A model generated the notes under the pieces. That model searched no databases, was not told the origin of the DNA, and was given only the letters and a program-made list of their open reading frames with translations. The position numbers and the translations under genes are program-made. A stretch of 64,000 nt of DNA from Taxawa tesnikishii (nom. ined.) (Eukaryota; Ascomycota; Dothideomycetes; Dothideales), in contig JAPDRO010000017.1 in assembly GCA_030247885.1 (NCBI GenBank), positions 310,001 through 374,000 on the forward strand, given 5' to 3'. Shown in pieces: positions 34,801 to 45,278 of this stretch. Position 1 is the first letter of the stretch. Each line of letters opens with the position of its first letter.

Positions 34801-37800
34801 TTCTTTACCGGTCCAGATCTTTACAGCTTCGCCAGGGACGGGTGCTCTTACGTGGGTCAACTCAAAGTTTCTGGTGTACCGTGGGCAAGATTCCCGTCAA
34901 GTTCTAAGGGAACCATGGCAGGCCATTCATCCCGAAGATCGCAGTACCTACATGGACACTTGGAATCGTTCGCTACGGACTGGCCAGCAATTACAACAAA
35001 AGGTTCGCCTGCAGCGGTTCGATGGGAACTATAGGTGGTTCTACGTTCGTGCAGCACCGTTAAAAGATAAGCGTCAGAACATTGTACATTGGATAGGCAC
35101 CAATATGGATGTTCACGAACAGCACCTTGCCGAACTTAACTCTGCAAAACAACAAGAGACGGCGGCGTCGGAGGCCAAGTATCGTGCCTTGGCAAACTCC
35201 AGTCCGCAGGTCGTCTTTACCGTGAACAAGACCAAGGGCGTCACCTTCTGCAATTCGCAATGGTTGAACTATTCCGGACAAACGGAGGCGCAAGCACTTG
35301 GTCTTGGGTTTATGGAGCACGTACACCCCGACGACATTGTCAAGTGCAGACTGCCGACGTTCGAAGAGGGTATGTCGCAGCCTACAAACGTACCGACATC
35401 GCTACCCACGGAACCTCGTCGTACAAAATCCTCTTCCGCCGCGTCATCGAGTGGTTCTTCCGATACCGAGAGGGGTCCTACAAGCCCCCTCTACAACTCT
35501 CCGACCACGCAGTTGCCGCAGGCGAAGCTTTCCCAGCTTGCATCTACCGGTATCCTCAAAGTCAGCCGCGATGCCGACGGAAGACCTTCATATTCTACGG
35601 AAGTTCGCCTTCGGTCGAAAGACGGGGAGTATCGTTGGCACCTGGTCCGCGTTCTCCTCGCCGAACAAGCCTTGCAACAAGAGGGTGAAGAGGAAACATG
35701 GTACGGCACGTGTACCGACATCAACGACCACAAGGCTCTTGAGCGTGATCTGAAGGAGACAATGGACGAGAAGTCTCGTTTCCTAAGCAACATGTCACAC
35801 GAGATCCGGACTCCACTCAACGGCATCACTGGTATGGTCAACTTCTTGATCGACAGTAGTCTGTCAGCGGAGCAGATGGAACACGTGAACATTATCCGCG
35901 CTTCTACTGAAGGCCTTCGAGGGTTGATCAACGATATTCTTGACCTCTCCAAAGCGGAAGCGGGAATGATCCAACTGAACATGGATTGGCTTCACGTCCG
36001 CTCTCTGATAGAAGAAGTCAACGACCTAACCTCCGCTATGGCTATCGACAAGGGCTTGGAACTCAACTACCTGGTCGAGCACAACGTTCCACCGCAGATT
36101 AAGGGCGATCGATTCCGCATACGTCAAATTCTTCTCAACGTCATCGGAAACGCCATCAAGTTCACACCTACCGGCGAGGTTTTTGTGCGATGTAAGGTGA
36201 TGAAAGACGATGGAGATGAGTTGTCGTCCACCGAGATGTTCATCCAGTTTGAGGTCATCGACACTGGCCGAGGTTTCACGGATAAAGAAGCCCAGTATCT
36301 CTTTAAGCGTTTCAGTCAGATCGACGGCAGCAGCACGAGGCAGCACGGTGGTACCGGCTTGGGCTTGGTCATTTCTCGCCAGCTTGCGCAACTGCATGGC
36401 GGTGATATGGCGGCAAAGGGTGTTCCCGGTAAAGGAGCTACTTTCACCTTTTACATCAAGACAACTCTCCCATCGGTTGACGACAGACCACCGGTACCTC
36501 CGGGAACGCCAGGTGCTGCAATGCTGCCTCTAACGCCCCTCACGCCTGCGCTCACCCAGTCGCCGAGCACAACGCCCTCTCTATTTGCACCCGGAGCACC
36601 CGGAATCCCTCTGCAACTGAAGGGCAGAGCTGCATCGCCAAGGATGAGCCCAGACGTTTCTCAGATACCGTCTCCGCTGTCGTCTTCGCCCAGCTCTGGT
36701 GCCAAGTCAGTGGTATCCTCGGCCAGTTCAGATCCATCAATCCGCACTCGGGGAACGAGCGTGCGGTCAGAACGTTCTTCCGCATCGTCGTACGTGCCTG
36801 ATCCTTCCCTTACACAAGGACCACAGTCCCCTATCAAGCTCTCGATACCAGCTGATGCTCGGCCTGGTAGATCCGAAGGGAAACCACCGACGGGTGTATC
36901 GGTAGGACCAAACCCATCAATAGCGAGCGCGGAGACTCTTGGGACTTCATCAGTAGTGAGGATGATATCGCCCGGCGGTACTCTGTCACCTCCGATGTAC
37001 TCGATTCTGGTTGTCTGTCCGTTGAAGTACAGTCGAGAAGCGACGGTGCAGCACATGGATATGACGTTGCCGAAGAACATCCCTCATCAGATCACTGCGC
37101 GGGAAAATCTATTCGAGTGCCAAAAGATGATCGGGGCGAAAACCCTGTTATTTTCTCGCACGTTGTGCTTGTCCTGCAGGAAGTCGTCGATATCATCGCT
37201 TTCATGGACCAGATCTTGAACTCTCCACCGCATTCACAAACTCAGCTCGTTCTCATCACCGACCTGGCGCAGAGGCGCAAGATCATGGAACAGGCGCCCA
37301 AGTATGATTACGACCAGTTGGGCAAGGATCGCAGAATCCGGTTCATCTTTAAGCCACTGAAGCCGTCCAAGTTCGCCGTCATCTTCGACCCACAGAAGGA
37401 GCGCGAGATGAGTACGGATCGCAACCAGGACAGCGCACAGCAAGTCGCAGTCAGCCAGAAACAGGTCTACGAGGAGATGACAAGGCGGTTGGGCAATAAG
37501 GACAACAGAGTTTTGCTGGTCGAAGACAATCGTGTCAACCAAATGGTAAGCCATGCAGCAAGTGTTGCCTAGAGCGTGTCGTGCTGATTACATGCTTCCA
37601 GGTCCTCCTCAAGTTTCTTAGCAAGGTCGCTATCCAAGTCGAAGTCGTCGTCGATGGCGTACAATGCACAGAAAAGATATACTCCAAGCCCCATGGGTAC
37701 TATTCTATCATTCTTGTAAGTTTTCGGCACATATTTTCGTGTTGCTCTGCTCCGCTCTATCCTGCTCGGGGCCAGTTCTGTCCGATCTGTGCCGTAAGTC

Positions 37801-38099
37801 TCCAAATAATCCTTGTTGACCATTCGCAGTGCGATCTTCACATGCCAAACAAGGACGGTTATCAGACCTGCCGCGAAATCCGCAAATGGGAGAAGAAGAA
37901 CAATTACCCCTACCTCCCCATTATCGCGCTCTCAGCCAACGTCCTTGGAGATGTCTACTCGAAGTGCGTTGAAGCAGGCTTCAACAGCTACGTGACGAAG
38001 CCGGTCGACTTCAAGGAACTCAGCACGGTCATGTTGACCTTCCTCGACCCGGCGGAACCGGGCAAGCCGATTGAGTTTATGAGGCGGAAAAAGACCTGA
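31817..38099 (+). CDS. large hybrid histidine kinase with PAS domains
   Basis: Three exons (31817-37545, 37602-37715, 37830-38099; introns 56 and 114 bp) give about 2,037 aa. A disordered N-terminus (1-280) is followed by a GAF-like region (about 285-660), two PAS domains (about 985-1110 and 1120-1300), a dimerisation domain with the phospho-acceptor His near 1328 (SNMSHEIRTPLNG), an ATPase domain (about 1425-1560; NVIGNAIKFTP, DTGRGF, GGTGLGLVIS), a Ser/Pro-rich linker, and a receiver domain with Asp near 1950 (CDLHMPNKDG) and Lys in TKPVD. Such kinases feed the Ypd1-Ssk1/Skn7 phosphorelay for stress, light or redox sensing. The signal is unknown. The frame changes once at a G4 run (37133-37136), where one more G joins the linker to the receiver part. 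No transmembrane segment is seen, so it is probably cytosolic. Confidence 0.9.
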
Positions 38100-38878
38100 A
38101 ATTGGGGCGGAACATTAACGGCTGAATGGACGAAAGCGCGTAATGAACATCGCGGGGTTTCTTTGGGAAATGGGGGCAGGGCATACTAACAGGGAGTGGC
38201 GATGCATGCCAACGGCGTTCTTTGATGCTTTTCTGTTTTTTTCTTTCCTTGGAAGGGTGAAGGGATGGTGTTCGATGTGGCCATCAAAGCATGGCGCGGT
38301 TAAAGGGTAACAACAACGAGTTTGAGCTGTTTTAGCGTTGGTGGGATAACATCTACGGTATTCGTGTGCGTTATGAGTGTTTTCTGTTGCTTGCTGACTG
38401 CATTGCGATCGGCGCTCTATCCTTTCAAGGTGCTGCTGCTGCTGCTGCTGCTACTACTACTCTACTAGTACACTTTGTTCTTCTTCTTCTTTCTCTGTTT
38501 TGGGGGTTCTCTCTTTGGCCCTGGTGGAAGCTGGCATTGGGTGGAACCAGGTTTCCTATGTGCTATGCAACATGTTTGCAGTACACATGCGGAGGCTGGG
38601 TTTGAGAGGGTCGCAGTTCGGCGGGCTTTCGTTCTGACGATAGATATAATCACAACATTACACATGTTAGAAGTGTCTTCGTCTAGTCGGGCATTGTTTC
38701 CTGCACTTGTGCATAGTCAGCGGCAAGCCTCGTACTTCCCCGCCATCCATCCTTGTCAAGCCACCAGTCCAGCCCACTTTCCGTCACTGCCACGCTCCAT
38801 CGTCCTCTCAGCTTGCTGCCTGTCCGCCTGTTTCGACACGCTCTTGATGCCCGTTCGGACTTTTACATATTACTCACA
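38100..38878. other. intergenic region with (CTG)n microsatellite
   Basis: This is the 3' flank of the histidine kinase and the promoter side of Ist1. A run of about seven CTG units, followed by CTA units, lies near 38431-38466. No coding frame is supported. Confidence 0.6.
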
Positions 38879-39960
38879 ATGGCGCCAGCATCTTCTTTAG
38901 TAGTGAGTAACCCTGGAATAAAGCCATCATCCCACATGCTTTGGCTCACTAAGTACCCAGAACAAGCTCAAAGTGCAGCTCAAGCTGTCAATTTCACGGC
39001 TACGCATGGTGCAGCAGAAGGACACAGCAATCGCCAAGCAGCAGCGAAGAGCCATGGCACAATTACTCGAGGTACGATCTTACCCTCTCGTTTCCCCCCC
39101 CCTAGCGAGCCTCTCCCATCCACGTACTCTCTACAACTCACAAAAGCGCTCACATCCCACGAAACACGTCCGCCGGGCTGACATCTCACGCAATCGAACA
39201 GCAAGGCAAAGACGAATCAGCACGCATACGAGTCGAGAACATCATCCGATCCGACCTCACGACCGAACTCCTCGAGATCCTCGAACTCTACTGCGAGCTC
39301 CTGCTTGCGCGGGCGGGCCTACTCGAACAGCGCGAGTGCGACCCAGGCCTCGAAGAAGCGGTCCAATCGCTCATATACGCCGCTCCGCGCACGGAAGTGA
39401 AGGAGCTGCAGACGGTGCGGGCGCTCCTGGCCGAGAAGTTTGGGAAGGAATACGCGCTGGCTGCGACGGAGAACAGCGAAGGCAAAGTCGCGCAGAGAGT
39501 ACTGGATAAGCTCAAGGTCGAGCCGCCGAAGAGGGAGCTCGTGGATGGATACCTGTCCGCCATCGCGGAGGCGTATGGCGTGCAGTGGCCGCGGAAAGCC
39601 AAGGGCGAGGAAGAGGACGAAGATGAGGATGATGAGGACGACGACGACCCGAGCGGAGGGCGGAAAGTCAGGGCCTTAGAGGCGCCGCTGGAGGCTGAGG
39701 ACCTGAGCAGAGCGACGCCACCCAGGGACATTGGTGGAGGGCCCAAGAGTCCTGTGAGCGTAGTCCCGCCGAGCCCGAGGACGGATAATGTGGCGCCTAA
39801 GATCAAGCTGCCGGGTCCGCCGGAGCTGAAGCCGTCGAACAAGATGAAGAAGAGCACTGAGGTCAATGGTGTTGCGCCTGCGGCGAAGAAAGATGGACCT
39901 GGAGGCAAGATCCCGGATGTGGACGAGTTGGCGAAGAGGTTTGCGCAGCTGAAGAGGTAG
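38879..39960 (+). CDS. ist1: ESCRT-III-associated protein Ist1
   Basis: Three exons (38879-38902, 38961-39071, 39202-39960; introns 58 and 130 bp) give 297 aa. The first exon holds only eight codons. The Ist1 helical domain spans about residues 9-190 (NKLKVQLKLSISRLRMVQQK, RVENIIRSDLTTELLEILEL, LEEAVQSLIYAAPRTEVKEL). An acidic Glu/Asp run (about 193-207) follows, then a linker and a C-terminal motif VDELAKRFAQLKR that matches MIM1 motifs binding the MIT domain of Vps4. Ist1 regulates Vps4 and ESCRT-III at endosomes and in membrane scission. A second possible donor three bases earlier would drop one residue. Confidence 0.94.
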
Positions 39961-40448
39961 CATTTGCTATCACGCTTACGCCTCTTTGAGAGGTGGGGTT
40001 TTGGTGCGATGCTTTTATGATGATACCACGAAGTACAGGTTTTTCAATCGTTTTGCGCCGCGTCGTTATCTACTACATGCTGCGGACGCTACGATACTCA
40101 AAGACTCGCAATTGACTCCAATCCACGCCGACTGCGAAAGAGTTTCGGTCTTTGGACGGATCCCTAGTTATCGGTAAAGACAAGAAGAGTGTTGCGAGTG
40201 TTGCTGCATGTGAATATGCATTTAACTTCCCCGCATCCATCCATCCTCCAACAGAATCCTCATTATTCTACAATGAACAAGCTTTCCATCTTTCTCTCTC
40301 AAATCTCGTCCGTCATACATAAGGATGTTCGGCCTTTCTTCTATCCATCACTTACCGACTCAGTTTCGTCGCATCACGACATTAACGTCTTCACACAACA
40401 ACAGCACCGTGCAGCTTCACGCACTCCATCGTCCACACCTTCGCCACC
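39961..40448. other. intergenic region
   Basis: This is the 3' flank of Ist1 and the leader of the orphan gene. CT-rich, ATG-poor leader sequence lies just before 40449. There is nothing else to report. Confidence 0.6.
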
Positions 40449-41825
40449 ATGACATCATTTCATGAGCTTTCCAGTGATTTTAATCATCAAACAACGACCA
40501 ACATCCTTTCGGAGAGCGAAGTCGAGAGCGAATCGAGCTTACTGAAACCCGAGAGCCGCAAAGTCAACCACCGCTCGAGATGGGTGGTTTGCGCCGATGT
40601 AGCGGAATACGACTCAGCAAGGGTGAGGATCGGGCAGGAGTGGGCGAAGGCGCAATTTCAAAGAGCTATCTCAGATACCACCAAAATCAAGGCTTTGCTT
40701 ACCGTCTACTCCGAGACCTGTCTGTCCTATCAGCACGCGACCAACAATGCCAGCCGCGACAAATTCGCCAGACTCATCTGGGCGTACGAGCGGGACTTTC
40801 AAGATGTTGCCTGTGTGGACACAATCCCGCCTCCATCGATTCAGAGGCTGGAGCGGGAGATGGTGAATCTCAAACGTCTAGCGTACCTGGCGAGATACGG
40901 GAACTATACCGCACTCTGCATCAAGGAGCTACAAGAAAACGGGCTGTGCAAGTCCATCGATCAATGGCCGACGGCTCCGAGCCAATACGACTGGACTGCC
41001 ATTTCCGGAAATCTCAAGAAGGAAGCATGCTACTTCGCGTCCACGGACGACGATGGATTCGGAGGGCCGACGATTGATATGATTAGACATGTCTGCGAGA
41101 ACACCGGATTCGACTACGCGTCCACAGTCAATCTCATCCACATGTGTGCCGATAGCACCTTCCATTTGTACAACGACATGGAACATTTGTTGAAGGAGGG
41201 CGGGTGGCGTACCCTCGCTACAACGCTCCACCAAGACCTGTACGAGCTGCAATTCGCTGGCTGCGGCTGCGATGAGTACACAGCAATCACGATGACCGTC
41301 GTCGGTGTATTGAAAGATCGCTGGTTCGACCCGTACTTTTTCCCCGAGAAGCCCAGGTCCTGGAGCCGGACGAAGCAGCTTGACCAGAAGTTGCAAGCGC
41401 TACAAGCCTCGCAAGCACCGTTGAGTTCGCAAGTCAGCAGTTCGGAACCAGGCGAGGAATCAGCTTCTTCGTGCCATATGACTGCATCCGCGCAATTCAT
41501 GCCCAGACCAGCCGACCTGGAAGAAGTAGTGGCGGAGGTAGTCCGTGAATTGCGGGGACATTCGAGGAACACTGCGTTGATCCGCCAGCTGCAAAACCCA
41601 GAGCCCTCAAAAGCGCAGCTCGATTGGCCTTCTGCTGACCAGCGGAAGTATTTCAAGGAAATCGAATCGCGGGATGGGAGACCGCCACAGCTGGCTCCTG
41701 GACAGGTGGCCAAGGGTCTGGGCAAGAAGGAGGCGAGGAAAAGAGTCGAGAGGATGCTCAAGACGGCCATTCTTGTGAGGAAGCACCAACGATTCTCGAC
41801 AATGGCCGCAATCGAGACAACGTAA
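40449..41825 (+). CDS. uncharacterised intronless protein
   Basis: This is a single open frame of 458 codons. I do not recognise a family. It is mostly helical and charged, with a Ser/Glu-rich N-terminus (to about residue 40), a central part with many aromatic residues and Cys (CADSTFHLYNDMEHLLKEGG, LQFAGCGCDEYTAITMTVVG), a Gln/Ser-rich linker (about 310-345) and a basic helical C-terminus (KGLGKKEARKRVERMLKTAI). There is no signal peptide or membrane span. Codon usage and the good leader with ATG context (CACCATGA) support a real gene. A long antisense ORF overlaps its 3' half but looks like a shadow. Confidence 0.7.
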   Translation: MTSFHELSSDFNHQTTTNILSESEVESESSLLKPESRKVNHRSRWVVCADVAEYDSARVRIGQEWAKAQFQRAISDTTKIKALLTVYSETCLSYQHATNNASRDKFARLIWAYERDFQDVACVDTIPPPSIQRLEREMVNLKRLAYLARYGNYTALCIKELQENGLCKSIDQWPTAPSQYDWTAISGNLKKEACYFASTDDDGFGGPTIDMIRHVCENTGFDYASTVNLIHMCADSTFHLYNDMEHLLKEGGWRTLATTLHQDLYELQFAGCGCDEYTAITMTVVGVLKDRWFDPYFFPEKPRSWSRTKQLDQKLQALQASQAPLSSQVSSSEPGEESASSCHMTASAQFMPRPADLEEVVAEVVRELRGHSRNTALIRQLQNPEPSKAQLDWPSADQRKYFKEIESRDGRPPQLAPGQVAKGLGKKEARKRVERMLKTAILVRKHQRFSTMAAIETT

Positions 41826-42937
41826 TAGTAGCGCAGAAGCAATGGCAAGATTACAGAATATTGAAAATTTGGTAAAGAAATTTGTCGCAGATGATGAGGC
41901 AGAGCGCGCCGTACTGTCTGAAGTTTAGCTCGTCGAGCAGGGGTTGGGGTTTCGGTTATGCTTTTTCTGACGATACCCGCCATGAACAGGGCTCTTTTCG
42001 ATCGCACTTGGCGCGTCGATACCTGCGTTACTCCTACCCGCGAAGGCTTTCTCTGCCTCTGGTCCTCTTGAGGACGTTCTGCGTTTAACGTGCGCTGTCT
42101 TCCAAACTTGGTACGGCGACCATGCCACACACTGCCCTTCGAATGCTGCGAGAAAAGATCGGACCGGGCCAATGGCATCGAGCCGTGGGAGAACTCGAGC
42201 GATATGGATATCGACTCGCAAAGCTGGCAAAACCCCCTCTTTCCCAGGAACCAGTGGAAAGAGCAGCTCGAACCGAAAGGGCAACTCACCACCGATCGAG
42301 GTGACGTACGACGATACGTTCCGCGACCGCGAAACGGATCCGCTAGCTGGTGCGCTTGGCGAAAGCAAAAAATAATAATAATAATTCTACGGTCTGACCC
42401 GAAATGAATCCATCAAAGTCCTGTGTGGAGCTTTCGATTTTCGTCGGGAACGACGAGTAAACACAGCGATCATCATGAGCACCGTATGATTCTTTTCTCT
42501 CAGCTACTTTGCTTCTTTCGGAGATTGAGACTCTTGCCAAGCAGGTCTTGCAAGAAGTAGCTGCCTTCAAAGAAAGGGTAGGAGCTCATCGTATTGGTAT
42601 GTATGTCTAATCTCTGTTCTCAACTTACTTTGTTTGACCTATGGACAAGTGAAGCAAACGATCAGAAAGGAGAATGGCCGTGTTAAGCAGGAAGGAGACA
42701 GTGGATAGTAAGGGTAAGGGTGAGGGTAAAGGTGAGGGTAAGTGAGTCAGTTAAGCAGGACACCCGACGCTTCCGGAAACGCAAGGCTGCTGCCGCGCAA
42801 CCGCACCCACTCGGGATTCCTATCGATGCGTCACAATCGAAACCGTCGTAAGGGAGGCGGACAATCGGTCTAGATTTCGTACGTACGACAAGCTTTTATC
42901 GTCTCGAACGCCAACCAGTATCCACGAAGGTCCACTA
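41826..42937. other. intergenic region
   Basis: About 1.1 kb between the orphan gene and protoporphyrinogen oxidase (convergent). It holds the telomere-like tract listed separately. An antisense ORF (41114-42292) crosses into it but shows no protein character outside the overlap. Confidence 0.55.
42682..42760 (+). repeat. degenerate telomere-like tract flanked by 11-bp direct repeats
   Basis: A run of G-rich units (GGGTAA, GGGTGA, GGGTAAA) covers about 42707-42745. The 11-mer GTTAAGCAGGA stands on both sides, at 42682-42692 and 42750-42760. The units resemble but do not equal TTAGGG repeats. The pattern could reflect a repaired break, a small insertion with duplicated flank, or a local minisatellite. 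Confidence 0.55.
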
Positions 42938-44812
42938 CTACTCTTGCCTTGTCTTCCTCTTCTCCGGAGGCTTGATCCTCACCCAAGTCTTATCTTCCAC
43001 AACCGGCTCAAGCCCCGTCTTCCCCTCATCCCTCAACTCCCTCACGACATCCCATGCACTCCTGAGGCAATCGTTGACGCCCACGCCTCTGGCCCAATTC
43101 CCAGCCACTCTCAATCTCCCGTGGAAGCCCTCCGCCAGCCCCTTGTGGATCTGCCGCAATCTGTCCTCGTGGCCCACAGTGTACTGCGGAATGCAGTCTT
43201 GCTGCAGGTTAACCGCATACGCGGCCGGCTCTTCGGTGATCCCAAGGTGGCGCGCCAGGATCGATTTGGCCATCTGCAGACCCTCCTCCTCGGTGGGATA
43301 CATAGGCCAGCCGCTCCAGTAGTGCCCGCCGAGCATGACGGTCAGCTTCGTGCCGCGCTGGCTGACGGTGTCCTGGGTGGGTCCTACCATGCCGTCCGGG
43401 TCGGGGGCTGAGGCGTGCGACGAGTACGAGGTGTCGAAGACGACGCCGAGTGCCATCTCCGGGTTCTGTTCCAGGGGCGTGGCGAGCGGGATCAGGTAGC
43501 CGAAACCTGCCGGGTGCAGGCCGGGGGTTCGGAAGTAGAGGTTCACCGTCATGACGGTCACGGAGTCGATCTTCTGCAGAGGGCTGGGGTTCCAAGGCAG
43601 CGATGAGCGCGAGGGAGTGATTGCCATTGAGCCCAGCTTTCCCGGCCCAAGCGTGGAAATCACGTGCGTATGTGATGCGACCGAGTTTTCTGTCGTGTTT
43701 TCCTTGAACTCGAGGTTGATGTTACCGTCTTCAGCAGTGCTGATGCCCATGGCAGGTGCGTTGGTAGTGAATGTCACGTTTCCAGTGCTGCGAAGTTTCT
43801 CCACCAGCGCATCGATCAATTGGTTCAACCCGTGTCGAAATGTGTAAACGCTGGCTGACCTGTAGTTCTCTTTGAAGTCCTTGTTGAATGGATAAGGGCT
43901 CTTCATCATCTCCATAAAGCTCCTTTCGCGTGTCGTCATCTCTGGTCCATCGATAGTGCTTTTGAGAATTCCCTCCATGATGCTTCCTTGCTGGCCCTCG
44001 TCCCTCCACTGTGTAGGGAACAAGCTCTTTGCACTCAGTTTCCACACGTCGCCGGCATAGATTCCGTGAATGACAGCTGAAATCAGGCGGTTCACCAGAT
44101 CCCGGCTCAGTCGTCGGGAAAGGAACTCTCCAATCGATTCATCCTTTATGCTGGAATCTCTGGGGTGCCAAATGCCTTCCAGAGGCATACGCCAAACCGC
44201 GCCCTTGAACGCAGGCTCGCCCAAGACAGTGCTGACTATGCTGAGTAAGGATACTTCGGGCGAGGGCGAAGGCACTCGCACGATATGGTCCGGGTAGTAG
44301 ATGAAGCGGTTGAGAGCGGCCGGTGACTTCTTAGACGTAAAGATTGTTTCGTCGCTTAGACCGAGCTCGTGAATCTATTCCCCTTCGGTGTCAATGCCGT
44401 CTCTTCCATTACTAGCTAGTGGACCGACGTACCAGCCTCGCCCCAAGTGCGCCATTTCCGACAGGCCTCAGTGTCCGGGGACCTGCCTCGAACAGGACGG
44501 TGCCATCATCTACGTCTACTCTTTTCGACAATAGCCAGCCCCCAATGCGTGGACCAGCTTCGTATATGGTGATTTTGGCGCTCGGGATAATCTGCGAAGG
44601 TAGTAGGCGCTAGCCAGTCCGGTGATACCTCCACCAAGGATAGCTACGTCGCGAGGTTCAGACGAGGTCGAGCTGTACAGCCTGTCGTACCATCGTCAGC
44701 CATTGTGATCGCAGCGGTAGACTATATCGTACCTGACATGGCGTGCTGAAGCAGGTGCTACGGCAGGTCTAGCAGCTGTGATTCTCCTTAACCCATAGTG
44801 GCCACGAAGCAT
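42938..44812 (-). CDS. HEM14: protoporphyrinogen oxidase (haem biosynthesis)
   Basis: Three exons (44812-44733, 44681-44433, 44374-42938; introns 51 and 58 bp) give about 588 aa. The N-terminus MLRGHYGLRRITAARPA is an Arg-rich mitochondrial targeting signal. The FAD dinucleotide motif follows (VAILGGGITGLASAYYL, Gly at about 43-48), then FEAGPRTLRPVGNGA and, after intron 2, LGLSDETIFTSKKSPAALNR. The C-terminal FAD-contact region contains VAGNWARGVGVNDCL. The enzyme oxidises protoporphyrinogen IX to protoporphyrin IX on the inner mitochondrial membrane, the penultimate haem step. The frame changes once in exon 2, between SAYYLRR and IIPSAKITIYEAG (near 44600), consistent with one lost base. 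All other family features are intact, so I judge it functional. Confidence 0.9.
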
Positions 44813-45278
44813 CGCTGCATTGCCTGTCCACGCACACCGGCAGGCGTAGTCGCAAGCGGCATGGGCGATTGAAGCCGGCATGCGATCAATATCCGGACGG
44901 TATGCAATGAGAGATGGAGGTTGTGTATGAGAGTACAACCAATCAGAGAAGCCGCATCAGCCCTACAGCACTTCCGTTTCGCATCTCACTCCGAAGCATC
45001 CACTACTTGTACAACTTAGTAGCTACTGTGCACGCAGGGATGACTAGTCTCCGCAGACGGAGAAATCGCTTAGGATCTTCCAATGTTTAGTTAATAGACG
45101 ATCAAGTTGCATTCGTTACCGGCTTCTTGTTACGGTCAGGCCAGCCACTGCGGCTGACTTGCATGTGATCAATCAAATCCACTTGGGCTTCCTTTCTCTC
45201 ATCTCCCTCTTCGAACGCAAAGACTGAAGTCCAGCGGAGCTTGTGCCTTGTTTCCTGTAACCCGATATAGACGCAACT
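44813..45278. other. divergent promoter region
   Basis: This lies between the protoporphyrinogen oxidase gene (minus) and the transcription-factor-like gene (plus). No supported feature was seen. Confidence 0.55.

Noticed and set aside
41114-42292. 392-codon minus-strand ORF
   Set aside because: It overlaps the well-formed plus-strand orphan gene antisense. Outside the overlap its composition is random, with many Arg, Ser and Cys, and no domain is visible.
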